This document shows positions 8,255-15,787 of a DNA stretch of 40,571 nt, piece after piece. The DNA is from CAZGSN01 sp964371655 (GTDB lineage: Bacteria > Desulfobacterota > Binatia > HRBIN30): contig CAYJOD010000057.1 in NCBI GenBank assembly GCA_964371655.1, positions 1 through 40,571 of the forward strand, read 5' to 3'. The notes under the pieces are model-generated. The model made no database searches and was not told the DNA's origin. It saw only the letters and a program-made list of their open reading frames with translations. The translations under genes were made by a program, and so were the position numbers. Every line of letters starts with the position of its first letter. The first letter of the stretch is position 1.

Positions 8255-9211
8255 ATGGTACGAGCCTCCCACCTCACCAAGCGCTTCGGCGCCTTCACTG
8301 CCATCTCCGATGTGTCCTTCGAGGTCGGCAGCGGTGAGATCGTCGGCTTCCTCGGACCCAACGGCGCCGGTAAGAGCACGACGATGCGTATTCTGTGCGG
8401 TGTCTTTCCGCCCACATCCGGTCGCGCTGAAGTGGCGGGGTATGATGTGGTCAACGACTCGCTGCGTGCGCGCGCCGTGGTCGGTTACTTCCCGGAGCGC
8501 GCCGCCCTCTACGTCGACATGACCGTGCGTGAGTACCTCAACTACGTGGTTGAGATGAAGGCGCTGCCGGCTTCGCAGCGGCGTAGCGCGATCGACCGCG
8601 CCATGCAGGCGTGCGCCGTCGATCGTGTCGCCCATCGCTTGGTCGGCAATCTTTCGAAAGGCTATCGCCAGCGCGTCGGTATCGCACAGGCCTTGGTAGG
8701 CCAGCCGAAAGTGTTGATTCTCGACGAGCCCACCGCCGGCCTCGACCCGGAGCAAGTCGCGGAGATGCGGCGTCTGATCCGCGGCCTGCGTGGCGAGAGC
8801 ACCGTCATCGTGTCGTCGCATATCCTGTCCGAAGTGGAAGCAACCTGTGATCGTGTGATCATCATCAATCGCGGCCGCATCCTGGCCGTCGACACGCCCT
8901 TCAACTTGAACCAGCGACTGCGGCAAACCTCGCAAGTCCACGTTGAGGTGCATGCCTCCGTCGAACAGGCGCAACAGGCGCTACGGGCGGTGCCGGGCAT
9001 CGTCCACATCGAGCCCGGCGCACAACTTGCCGATGGCGTCACCACACTGACGGTGAGCACCGAGAAGGACCGCGACGCCCGTGCCGAAATTGCAGCCGCT
9101 CTGGCACGAGCGAATGTTGCGCTACTCGAGCTGCGCGCCGTGAGCTCGTCGTTGGAGGATATCTTCCTCAGCCTCGTGCACACGCAAGCTGCCGGCCCAT
9201 CTTCGTCATGA
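8255..9211 (+). CDS. ABC transporter ATP-binding protein (GldA-like)
   Basis: The nucleotide-binding subunit of an ABC-2 type exporter. With the ATG at 8255 (AGGA about 11 bases upstream; an in-frame ATG at 8243 is possible) the product has 318 residues. It shows Walker A GPNGAGKST (34-42), the signature LSKGYRQR (133-140), Walker B VLILDEP (153-159) and the switch His (H189 in VSSHIL). A C-terminal extension of about 100 residues is typical of the CcmA/GldA/NatA type. Its stop overlaps the permease start (ATGA at 9208). With the next two genes it matches the GldA/GldF/GldG arrangement, named for gliding motility in Bacteroidetes but widespread in non-gliding bacteria, where the substrate is unknown. 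Confidence 0.92.
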   Translation: MVRASHLTKRFGAFTAISDVSFEVGSGEIVGFLGPNGAGKSTTMRILCGVFPPTSGRAEVAGYDVVNDSLRARAVVGYFPERAALYVDMTVREYLNYVVEMKALPASQRRSAIDRAMQACAVDRVAHRLVGNLSKGYRQRVGIAQALVGQPKVLILDEPTAGLDPEQVAEMRRLIRGLRGESTVIVSSHILSEVEATCDRVIIINRGRILAVDTPFNLNQRLRQTSQVHVEVHASVEQAQQALRAVPGIVHIEPGAQLADGVTTLTVSTEKDRDARAEIAAALARANVALLELRAVSSSLEDIFLSLVHTQAAGPSSS

Positions 9212-9948
9212 GATTTCTGGTCGTCTGCCGGCGTGAGCTGCGCTCCTACTTCACGTCCTACGTTGCCTACGCGCTGCTCGGCGTGTTCTTGCTGCTGAGC
9301 GGCTACTTCTTCTACAGCGATCTGATCTTCTTCATCCTCTTCGGCGGCTACGTTCTACCGACCGGTCTGTGGCAGGTCCTGTTCCTCGATATGCAGAAGT
9401 GCACGATCCTGGTGCTGCCGCTGCTGACCATGCGCCTGTTCGCCGAGGAAAAGAAAATGGGGACGATCGAGTTGCTGTGGACCTACCCGGTGCGCGACGT
9501 CGAGGTCGTCGCCGGAAAGTTCCTGGCGTGCTGGATCTTCTTCCTGGTCATGCTCCTGCTGACCGCGATCAATCCGCTCGTCTTTCATTTTTTCTACGCC
9601 TTCGACGTCGGGCCTTTGCTCGCCGCCTACCTGGGCCTCTTCCTGCTCGGCACGGCGTTCATTGCCTGCGGCATCTTCATCTCGTCGCTCACCGAGAACC
9701 AGGTGGTGGCGGCGATGGGCACGTACGGCTTCCTGATGTTCTTCTGGTTTCTCACTTGGAATGAGGAAGCCGTCAGCGAGCAGCTGGTGCACCTGCTGTT
9801 GCGGCTGTCCTTCTTCGATCACTACCTCAACTTCGCGCGCGGCGTGATCGACACCCAAGACGTCGCGTTCTTCGTCCTGGTCTCCGGTCTCTTCCTGTTT
9901 CTGACACTGCAGTCCCTCAACGCGCGCAAGTGGCTGGGGGTGCGATGA
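9208..9948 (+). CDS. ABC-2 type permease (GldF-like)
   Basis: Membrane subunit of the ABC system, 246 residues with about six hydrophobic segments: near 14-35 (YVAYALLGVFLLLSGYFF), 37-55, 105-125, 135-155, 165-185 and 220-238. The stretch LLTMRLFAEEKKMGTIELLW (68-87) is the characteristic cytoplasmic motif of ABC-2 permeases of this type. It overlaps the ATPase gene by four bases and the next gene by four (ATGA at 9945), so all three are translationally coupled. The substrate is unknown. Confidence 0.9.
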   Translation: MRFLVVCRRELRSYFTSYVAYALLGVFLLLSGYFFYSDLIFFILFGGYVLPTGLWQVLFLDMQKCTILVLPLLTMRLFAEEKKMGTIELLWTYPVRDVEVVAGKFLACWIFFLVMLLLTAINPLVFHFFYAFDVGPLLAAYLGLFLLGTAFIACGIFISSLTENQVVAAMGTYGFLMFFWFLTWNEEAVSEQLVHLLLRLSFFDHYLNFARGVIDTQDVAFFVLVSGLFLFLTLQSLNARKWLGVR

Positions 9949-11390
9949 ACGGCGGCAACGACCAAGCCAAGCGCACCGGTTACGGCCTGCGCCACGCTTT
10001 CATCCTGGCCACACAGGTGTCGCTGGCCGCGGCGCTCTTTGCTTTGCTGCTGGTCTCGGCGGAGCGTCACAATCGGCGCTTCGATCTGACTCCGACCCAG
10101 GCCTATGTTCTTTCCGCCGGCGCCACCCGCGTCGCCAAAGGGGTGCAAGCTCCGATTCGGATCATCGCTTTCTACAACAGCCAGGACAGCGATCAGCGCC
10201 GCCAGATGGAGGACGTCCTGAGCCTCTTCACCGACGCGACGCCGAACCTCAGCTACCGGCTCGTCGACCTCGACCGTTCCCCGGCGCTCGCCAAGCGCTA
10301 CGGCGTCGGCAGCTTCGGCAGCGGCGTCATGGAGATCGACAGCGGCGAGTTCCGCCAGCTACGAGCGATCGACGAAGAAGAGATCACCAACGGCATCCTC
10401 AAGCTGACGCGTCACAAGGCGCGCAACCTGTGCTTCTTCACCGCACACGGCGAGCGCAGCCCGCAAGACACCGACGAACGCCGCGGCTACAGCCAGTTCG
10501 GCAAAGCGGTGGAGAAGGAGCACTTCGAAGTCATCACCCTCGATGCCGTACCGCTTCGGGGCCTGGCGCAGAGGTGCAACGTTGTCGTCCTCGCCGACCC
10601 GAAACGGGAGCTCCTCGAAGGCGAAGCCGATAGCCTGACACGCTTTCTCCAGGAGGGCGGGCGCGTGTTGTTGTTGCTCGATTCGGACGCGGCGGCATCG
10701 GCGATCGAGCTGGCGCGACGACACGGCGTCGACGTCGGCGACGACGTGGTCGTCGATGAACGCAATCGCCTCTATGGCGCCGACAGTTACATGGCGCGCG
10801 TGCCGCTCTTCGCCAAGGAGCTCTTCGGCAACAACCTCGATACGGCAGCGGTGTTTCCTCTGGCACGCACGATCGCGCCGGCCGCCGAGACACCCCCCGG
10901 TCTGACCGTACTGCGTATCGCCCTCAGCACAAACGAGAGCTATGCCCGCGCCGGCTCAACCGCGCCGCCCGAGGAGGAAGCCCATTTTCGACCTGAGGTG
11001 GACCATCCCGGGCCACTCACCGTCGGCGTCTTGGTCACCAGCCGTGAGTCGGCTCCGGTTGCGCTCGACGACGCCGGCAAGATCGACGATTCGCAACACG
11101 GCTTCGGACAGATGATCGTTCTCGGCGACGCCGATTTTCCCAGCAACCTTTATTTGAACGTGCTCGGCAACAAGGACCTCATCCTCAGCTGCCTCGGCGC
11201 CCTGGCCGAAGATGCCGACCTCATCTCCGTGCGCCGCAAGACCCTGCCGGCAAGCTCGCTCTCCCCCCTCTACCTCACGGCGGAGCAGGGGCGAACGATC
11301 TTCTGGGTCGCCGTCGTCATCCTGCCGGGAACCTTCGCGCTTCTCGGGATCCTCATCACCTGGCGGCGTCGCTACAAAGCCAGCACCTAG
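9945..11390 (+). CDS. GldG-like auxiliary protein of an ABC transporter
   Basis: The 481-residue product is anchored at both ends: an N-terminal transmembrane segment (about 18-41) and a C-terminal one (TIFWVAVVILPGTFALLGIL) followed by a basic tail. The motif FDLTPTQAYVLS after the first segment is typical of the ABC-type auxiliary component family. The central part (about 140-260; FFTAHGERSP, VLADPKRELLEGEADSLTRF, EGGRVLLLLD) has the Rossmann-like fold of the family. It is expected to sit mostly in the periplasm and work with the permease. ATG at 9945 is preferred because it overlaps the permease stop. The function is inferred from family only. Confidence 0.88.
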   Translation: MNGGNDQAKRTGYGLRHAFILATQVSLAAALFALLLVSAERHNRRFDLTPTQAYVLSAGATRVAKGVQAPIRIIAFYNSQDSDQRRQMEDVLSLFTDATPNLSYRLVDLDRSPALAKRYGVGSFGSGVMEIDSGEFRQLRAIDEEEITNGILKLTRHKARNLCFFTAHGERSPQDTDERRGYSQFGKAVEKEHFEVITLDAVPLRGLAQRCNVVVLADPKRELLEGEADSLTRFLQEGGRVLLLLDSDAAASAIELARRHGVDVGDDVVVDERNRLYGADSYMARVPLFAKELFGNNLDTAAVFPLARTIAPAAETPPGLTVLRIALSTNESYARAGSTAPPEEEAHFRPEVDHPGPLTVGVLVTSRESAPVALDDAGKIDDSQHGFGQMIVLGDADFPSNLYLNVLGNKDLILSCLGALAEDADLISVRRKTLPASSLSPLYLTAEQGRTIFWVAVVILPGTFALLGILITWRRRYKAST

Positions 11391-11472
11391 TTTCGACCGC
11401 GAAAATCACAACGAAGTCCATGAGAACAACTCTCCATCGATCGCTTGTGATCCGCACGTGTCGCCGAAGAAT

Positions 11473-11640
11473 CACGACAGAGACACAGAGGCACAGAGAC
11501 GACGGATGTAAACACCGCAGGAGGCCGATGATCCCCACACCGGCCAACGATACGATGTTGTGGCCATCGATTCCTTGCATCCAGCAAAACCCATGCTCCG
11601 ACTTCGATTCCTCTGTGTCTCGGTGTCTCTGTGGCGAGAA
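11473..11640. repeat. Mirrored word-array element (CAGAGACACAGAGGC) inside the gld-like operon
   Basis: The left arm (11473-11500) repeats CAGAGACACAGAGGCACAGA. The right arm (11610-11640) is the inverse, CCTCTGTGTCTCGGTGTCTC. The core contains ATTCCTTGCAT and GATGATCCCCACACC, both of which have counterparts in the similar element at 29603-29753. The element occupies most of the 283-base space between the GldG-like gene and the DUF4340-like gene. Confidence 0.8.
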
Positions 11641-11673
11641 ATCCGAGCTGGCTCGTACGCCACGGGCGCATCC

Positions 11674-12216
11674 ATGAATTGGCGAGGGACAGTTATTCTC
11701 GCGGCGCTGGTGGCCGTGCTTGCAGTTGTGGTCCTGCGCGACACGACCCCAAACCGCGAGCCCGGGGCCGCGCTGTCGCTTGTGGCGACGACACCGACGC
11801 CGGTAACGACGCCGGGCCGCCTTATCGTCGACTTCGATCGCAGCCGGATCGAAGCTATCGTTCTTGCGAGCGGCTCAACCCGTGTCGAAGCGCGGCGCGA
11901 GCACGGCCAATGGCAAGATCCCTCGAAGGCGCCCGTGGTCGACGCGCTCCTCGATGATCTCTCGGGACTTCGAACCTTGGACGAGATCGTGGGACCAGCA
12001 CCCAATCTCGCTGAGTACGGTCTGCAACCACCGCGCGGGACAATCGAGCTCAGCCTCAGCGGTCGCAGCGATCCTGTGGTGATGCACATTGGCGACCACA
12101 ACCCGAGCACGACCGCCGTGTACATCCGCTTCGGCGACAGCGGCCCCATCTACGTCGCCGGTGCTCTCATCGAGTGGAAGTTCCGCACCGCACTGAAACA
12201 GTTCGGCGGGCGCTAA
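11674..12216 (+). CDS. DUF4340-like membrane-anchored protein (short)
   Basis: A protein with one N-terminal transmembrane anchor (ILAALVAVLAVVVL, residues 7-20) and a periplasmic part with IVDFDRSRIEAIVLASG, GQWQDPSKAPVVDALLDDLSG and YGLQPPRGTIELSL. This is the DUF4340 pattern, a family normally encoded directly after GldG-like genes, which supports the call. At 180 residues it is shorter than the two-repeat forms of the family, so it probably carries one unit. The ATG at 11674 is chosen because it starts the membrane anchor; upstream in-frame sequence is repeat DNA. Unlike the three genes before it, it is not overlapped but separated by a repeat element. Confidence 0.75.
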   Translation: MNWRGTVILAALVAVLAVVVLRDTTPNREPGAALSLVATTPTPVTTPGRLIVDFDRSRIEAIVLASGSTRVEARREHGQWQDPSKAPVVDALLDDLSGLRTLDEIVGPAPNLAEYGLQPPRGTIELSLSGRSDPVVMHIGDHNPSTTAVYIRFGDSGPIYVAGALIEWKFRTALKQFGGR

Positions 12217-12390
12217 CTGGGAGCTAGGGGCAAGGCGAGCGCGTCACGAGTATCGCTGTCTGCTCTGTCGGATCGGTCTGATCCGTCCGATCAGCCCGAC
12301 CAAGAGCCTGCAACCTACGATCGGCAGCAGAAAGAATCGCTTGCTGTGCCGCAGCGCCTACTTCACTGTGAGGTAGGCGGGTTCTCGCGC

Positions 12391-14731
12391 GTGCACATCC
12401 TCAGTTGGCTTCTAGGTTTTGGTTTGCTTCTCCTGGCAACGCCTCCGGCGTTTGCGGTGGGGGAGCCGGTCAATGGGTTTCCGAGCTGGGCGGAGCGGGT
12501 GATCCTTGAATGGATCAATCGCGCCCGCATCGACCCGCAAGTCGAGATGACGGCATGTGGCAGCGCCTGCGGCGAAGCGGCGTGCTACAGCCCCAATGTC
12601 CCCGTCAGCTGGAATCTCGCGTTGAATCGCTCCTCTCGATTCCACTCCGATGAGATGCGCCTGCAAGGGTACTTCAACCACCCCTCGGCATGCACGGTGG
12701 TCTCCAACATCAACTCGATCTATCCCGCCAGCTGCGACGGCTCGGCGAGCTGTGCTTGCGTCGGCGGCGTCACCGGTTGCTCGCCGACCTGCACATCCAC
12801 CGGGGCGCGCATCGCTTTGTTCGGCGGCACCTTCACCGGCGAGATCATCGCCAGCCCGTCGGATCCGAACTACGCCTTTTACCTGTGGCTCTTCGAACCG
12901 TACAGCGGAACCAACTGCGGCTTCAACCTCTCCAATGGACACCGTTGGCTGATCTTCGAAGGCGGACCCGCAGCAGGTCCCGGTGTCTCTGGAATCTCGA
13001 CCGTGGATTTTGGCACCGGCCCTGCCCTCACCAAGATTCCCTCCGGCTCGCACTATCCGCGGCAGGCCACCAGCGTCGAGGCGTGGGTCAATTGGTACGA
13101 TTCCCTCGGGGCTGGTCCGAGCCAGGCACAGATCGATGTCGACGGGACCTGTTTTCCGCTCGTCCTCGGGCGCGGTAGCGCCAGTAACGGTGCCTATCAC
13201 GCCACCGTCACCGGCGTCGGCAGCGGCTGTCATCGCTATTTCTTTTCGTTCACCGATTCGAACAACAACGTCATCGAGTACCCGACCACAGGCTCGCTCG
13301 GCATTGGTCCGGCCGGCAGCTGCGCCGATTGGGACGCGACGCGACCCGCCAGTTGCCCCAGTGGTCCTACGCCGACACCCACTTACAGTCCGCTCCCAAG
13401 CGCCACGCCGACGATCTCGCCGACCACTAGTCAAAGCCCAACGCGAACACCGACGTCGACGCCGTCGGTGACCCAGACCTACACGACAACGCGCACCCCA
13501 ACCTCGACTCCGACGATCTCGCCGACCGCCAGCTCTAGCCCAACACGAACACNNNNNNNNNNNNNNNNNNNNNNNNNNNNNNNNNNNNNNNNNNNNNNNN
13601 NNNNNNNNNNNNNNNNNNNNNNNNNNNNNNNNNNNNNNNNNNNNNNNNNNNNCGTCGACGCCATCGGTGACACAGACCTACACGGCGACGCGCACGCCAA
13701 CCTCGACTCCGACGATCTCGCCGACCGCCAGCTCTAGCCCAACACGAACACCAACGTCGACGCCATCGGTGACACAGACCTACACGGCGACGCGCACGCC
13801 AACCTCGACCCCAACGCATACGCCAACCACGACGCCGTCGAACACGCGGACATCAACGGCGACCCAGACGCCAACGCGAACGCCAACGTCGACGGCCACC
13901 CAGACACCGACGACGACAGCGTCGCCGACGCGCACCGCGACGCGCACGCCGACCTCGACAATTACCCAGACCCCCTCACGCACGCCGACCTCGACGCCGT
14001 CGGGTACCAGCACCCTCACGCAGACGCGGAGTTTCACACCATCGCGAACCCCCACATCCTCGCCGTCGCAGACACCCAGCCAAACCCCCACGAGCACACC
14101 AACGCTATCGACACCGACACCACCCGCCGTGAACCTCGGCCACAGTGCCGGCCGCCCCGGCGGCATCGTTTGTGTCTCCGCGGTGCTCGCGACGCAGGGC
14201 AATGCGGTCGGCGCAACCCGCAACGACGTCACCTACGACCAGAGCTTGCTCACCTGGAACGGCTGTACGATCAATCCGCTCATCGGCCCGAGCAGCGCGA
14301 CCAACAAGCAGGCGACGAGCACGGCCCTCGGCGCCGGGGTGCAGCGTGTCGATGTCAGCGGCGCCACTCAAAGCGCGATCGGCGACGCTGCGCTGTATGC
14401 ATGCGCGCTAACGATCAACCCTGCCGCACCACTCGGAACTCTCACCCTCGGCAACACGCCGACGGCCTTCACACCGGCGGGTAACCAGATCACTGGGACC
14501 AGCGGCAGCGCGGGACAAGTCGTCGTCACCACCTGCCCCACCGACTGCAATGGAGACGGCACGGCGTCGGTCGGCGAGCTCGTCCTGTGCATCAACAAGT
14601 ACCTCGGGGAGCCGTTGTGCAATCCCACAACTCCGGCGGGAAACTGTCCGGTCGCCGACGCCAACAACGACGGCCACGTCTCGCTCGGCGAGATCTCCGC
14701 CTGCGCCAGCCGCTACATCAACGGCTGCTGA
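12391..14731 (+). CDS. Secreted CAP-domain protein with Thr/Pro stalk, cohesin-like and dockerin-like end (crosses assembly gap)
   Basis: GTG at 12391 opens a signal peptide (cleavage after AFA, about residue 22); GTG at 12346 is an alternative. Residues ~28-200 resemble the CAP/SCP (YkwD-like) fold: WAERVILEWINRARIDP, WNLALNRSSRFHSDEM and a C-terminal NGHRWLIFEGG, with several Cys. A linker domain follows, then a long TPTSTPT stalk built from a 34-residue repeat, interrupted by 100 Ns. After the gap the stalk continues into a beta domain with the cohesin-like wording NDVTYDQSLLTWNGC and two EF-hand loops, DCNGDGTASVGEL and DANNDGHVSLGEI, a type I dockerin-like pair. The two halves are in different frames on paper, but the 102-base repeat period shows they join in frame. 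Role unknown; probably displayed at the cell surface. Confidence 0.8.
13454..13856 (+). repeat. 102-bp tandem coding repeats (34-aa Thr/Pro stalk)
   Basis: The DNA unit starts CGTCGACGCC at 13454, and again after the gap at 13653 and 13755; the last two are exactly 102 bases apart. It encodes TPTSTPSVTQTY, then T[AT]TRTPTSTP, then TISPTASSSPTR. The assembly failed inside this array, which explains the Ns. More degenerate TPT repeats follow to about 14100. Confidence 0.9.
13553..13652. other. Assembly gap (100 Ns)
   Basis: Exactly 100 undetermined bases, the usual placeholder for a gap of unknown size. The flanks fit a true missing length of 3 + 102n bases, where n is an unknown number of repeat units. 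Confidence 0.97.
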
Positions 14732-15014
14732 TGTCAGCAGCACTACGCCCGCCGCTGCTCGCGTGCGATATAGTTAGACATTGGATGCCCACACTATCGA
14801 ACCTGCAGCAGAAGCTCTCGTAGCCGTAGGCACGGAAGGTCCCACGAATCACCGCTCCCTAACGGTCGCGGCTCAGGTCGAGATCCGCACGTTCTTGCCA
14901 GGTCAGAGCCGCGCGCGCAAGCAAGCGGTCGACGGGTGAATGCTTCCGTAGATGCACGCCATTCCATGCATGTATACCGCCGACTTCGCGGGAATCTCCC
15001 CCGAACGTGCGAAT
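14732..15014. other. Intergenic region with degenerate inverted repeat
   Basis: The space between the convergent CAP gene and the Uma2 gene holds an imperfect inverted pair: CCGCTCCCTAACGGTCGC with GGCTC (about 14863-14885) and GAGCCGCGCGCGCAAGCAAG with CGG (about 14910-14933). I see no gene and no T-rich terminator. Confidence 0.5.
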
Positions 15015-15593
15015 CTATCTTTCCCAGATGGTGGCGAGATCCAGCGGCACGGCGTCGAACGGTTCGGCACGCACGGTGACGGCGCCACGATGAACCGCGA
15101 GCAGGACCCAGCGACCGCTTTCGAGGCGGAAGACCTCGATCGTCTGCGCGAGCGGATCTGCCAGCCACAGATGGGTAACTCTCTCGCGCGCGTATACCGG
15201 CATCTTCCCAGCTCGATCCACGGCCTCGGTCGACTTGGATAAGACCTCACAAACCCAGTCGGGTGCCAGCGAAATCGAAGCATCGAGAGGGATCTCGGGC
15301 ATGCGCTCGCGGCGCCAGCCCGCGAGATCGGGCACCAGAACTTCGGGCTCGGAACCAAAGTGCAACTCCGGTTCCATCAGGATCACCCATCCTCCCGGGC
15401 CTCCATCGCCAAGATCGAAAGGCCCGCCGAGCTTGGCGTTTAGTCGCGAGGCCGCACGGGCGTGCGGCACAGCAGGCCGAGGCGACGTATACAGCTCCCC
15501 AGCGATGATCTCGGCCACCATGTGAGGAGGCGCCGATTCAATGTCTGCGTAGGTGGCGCGGCGTCGCGGTACGCGATCAGCTGCCATGGTCAA
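15015..15593 (-). CDS. Uma2 family protein (DUF820, restriction-endonuclease-like fold)
   Basis: A 192-residue member of the Uma2 family, predicted PD-(D/E)XK-type nucleases that occur in many copies in some phyla and have little experimental characterisation. It shows the expected order: MVAEIIAGELYTSPRP near 25-40, PHARAASRLNAKL, VPDLAGWR with D89, WVCEVLS with E116, then YARERVTHLWLADP and a C-terminal beta region. D89 and E116 fit the acidic active-site positions. An alternative ATG two codons later is equally likely as start. It stands alone, with no antitoxin or methylase beside it. Confidence 0.88.
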   Translation of the reverse strand: MTMAADRVPRRRATYADIESAPPHMVAEIIAGELYTSPRPAVPHARAASRLNAKLGGPFDLGDGGPGGWVILMEPELHFGSEPEVLVPDLAGWRRERMPEIPLDASISLAPDWVCEVLSKSTEAVDRAGKMPVYARERVTHLWLADPLAQTIEVFRLESGRWVLLAVHRGAVTVRAEPFDAVPLDLATIWER

Positions 15594-15787
15594 CCTCTAC
15601 GCCAGCCTGTGGACCGCCACAAGCCGCCCCAAGCTGACCTGAAACTCGCGGCCTGGGGCTGGGGACTCGGGGCTGGGGGCTAGGGAAGACGATTTGTTAT
15701 TCCCGACGGATCCGAGCCCTGGGCGTGGACGCACGACTACTCAGGTATCAAGGGTCGTTGTACGATCGCGCCGCCCGGCCTGTCGCA

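Noticed and set aside
13553..13652. Treating the CAP-domain half and the dockerin-like half as two genes or a frameshifted pseudogene
   Set aside because: The 102-base repeat phase shows that the halves are in frame once the true gap length is used.
15015..15593. The Uma2 gene as part of a restriction or defence island
   Set aside because: No methylase, helicase, toxin or other defence gene lies nearby; Uma2 proteins often occur alone.
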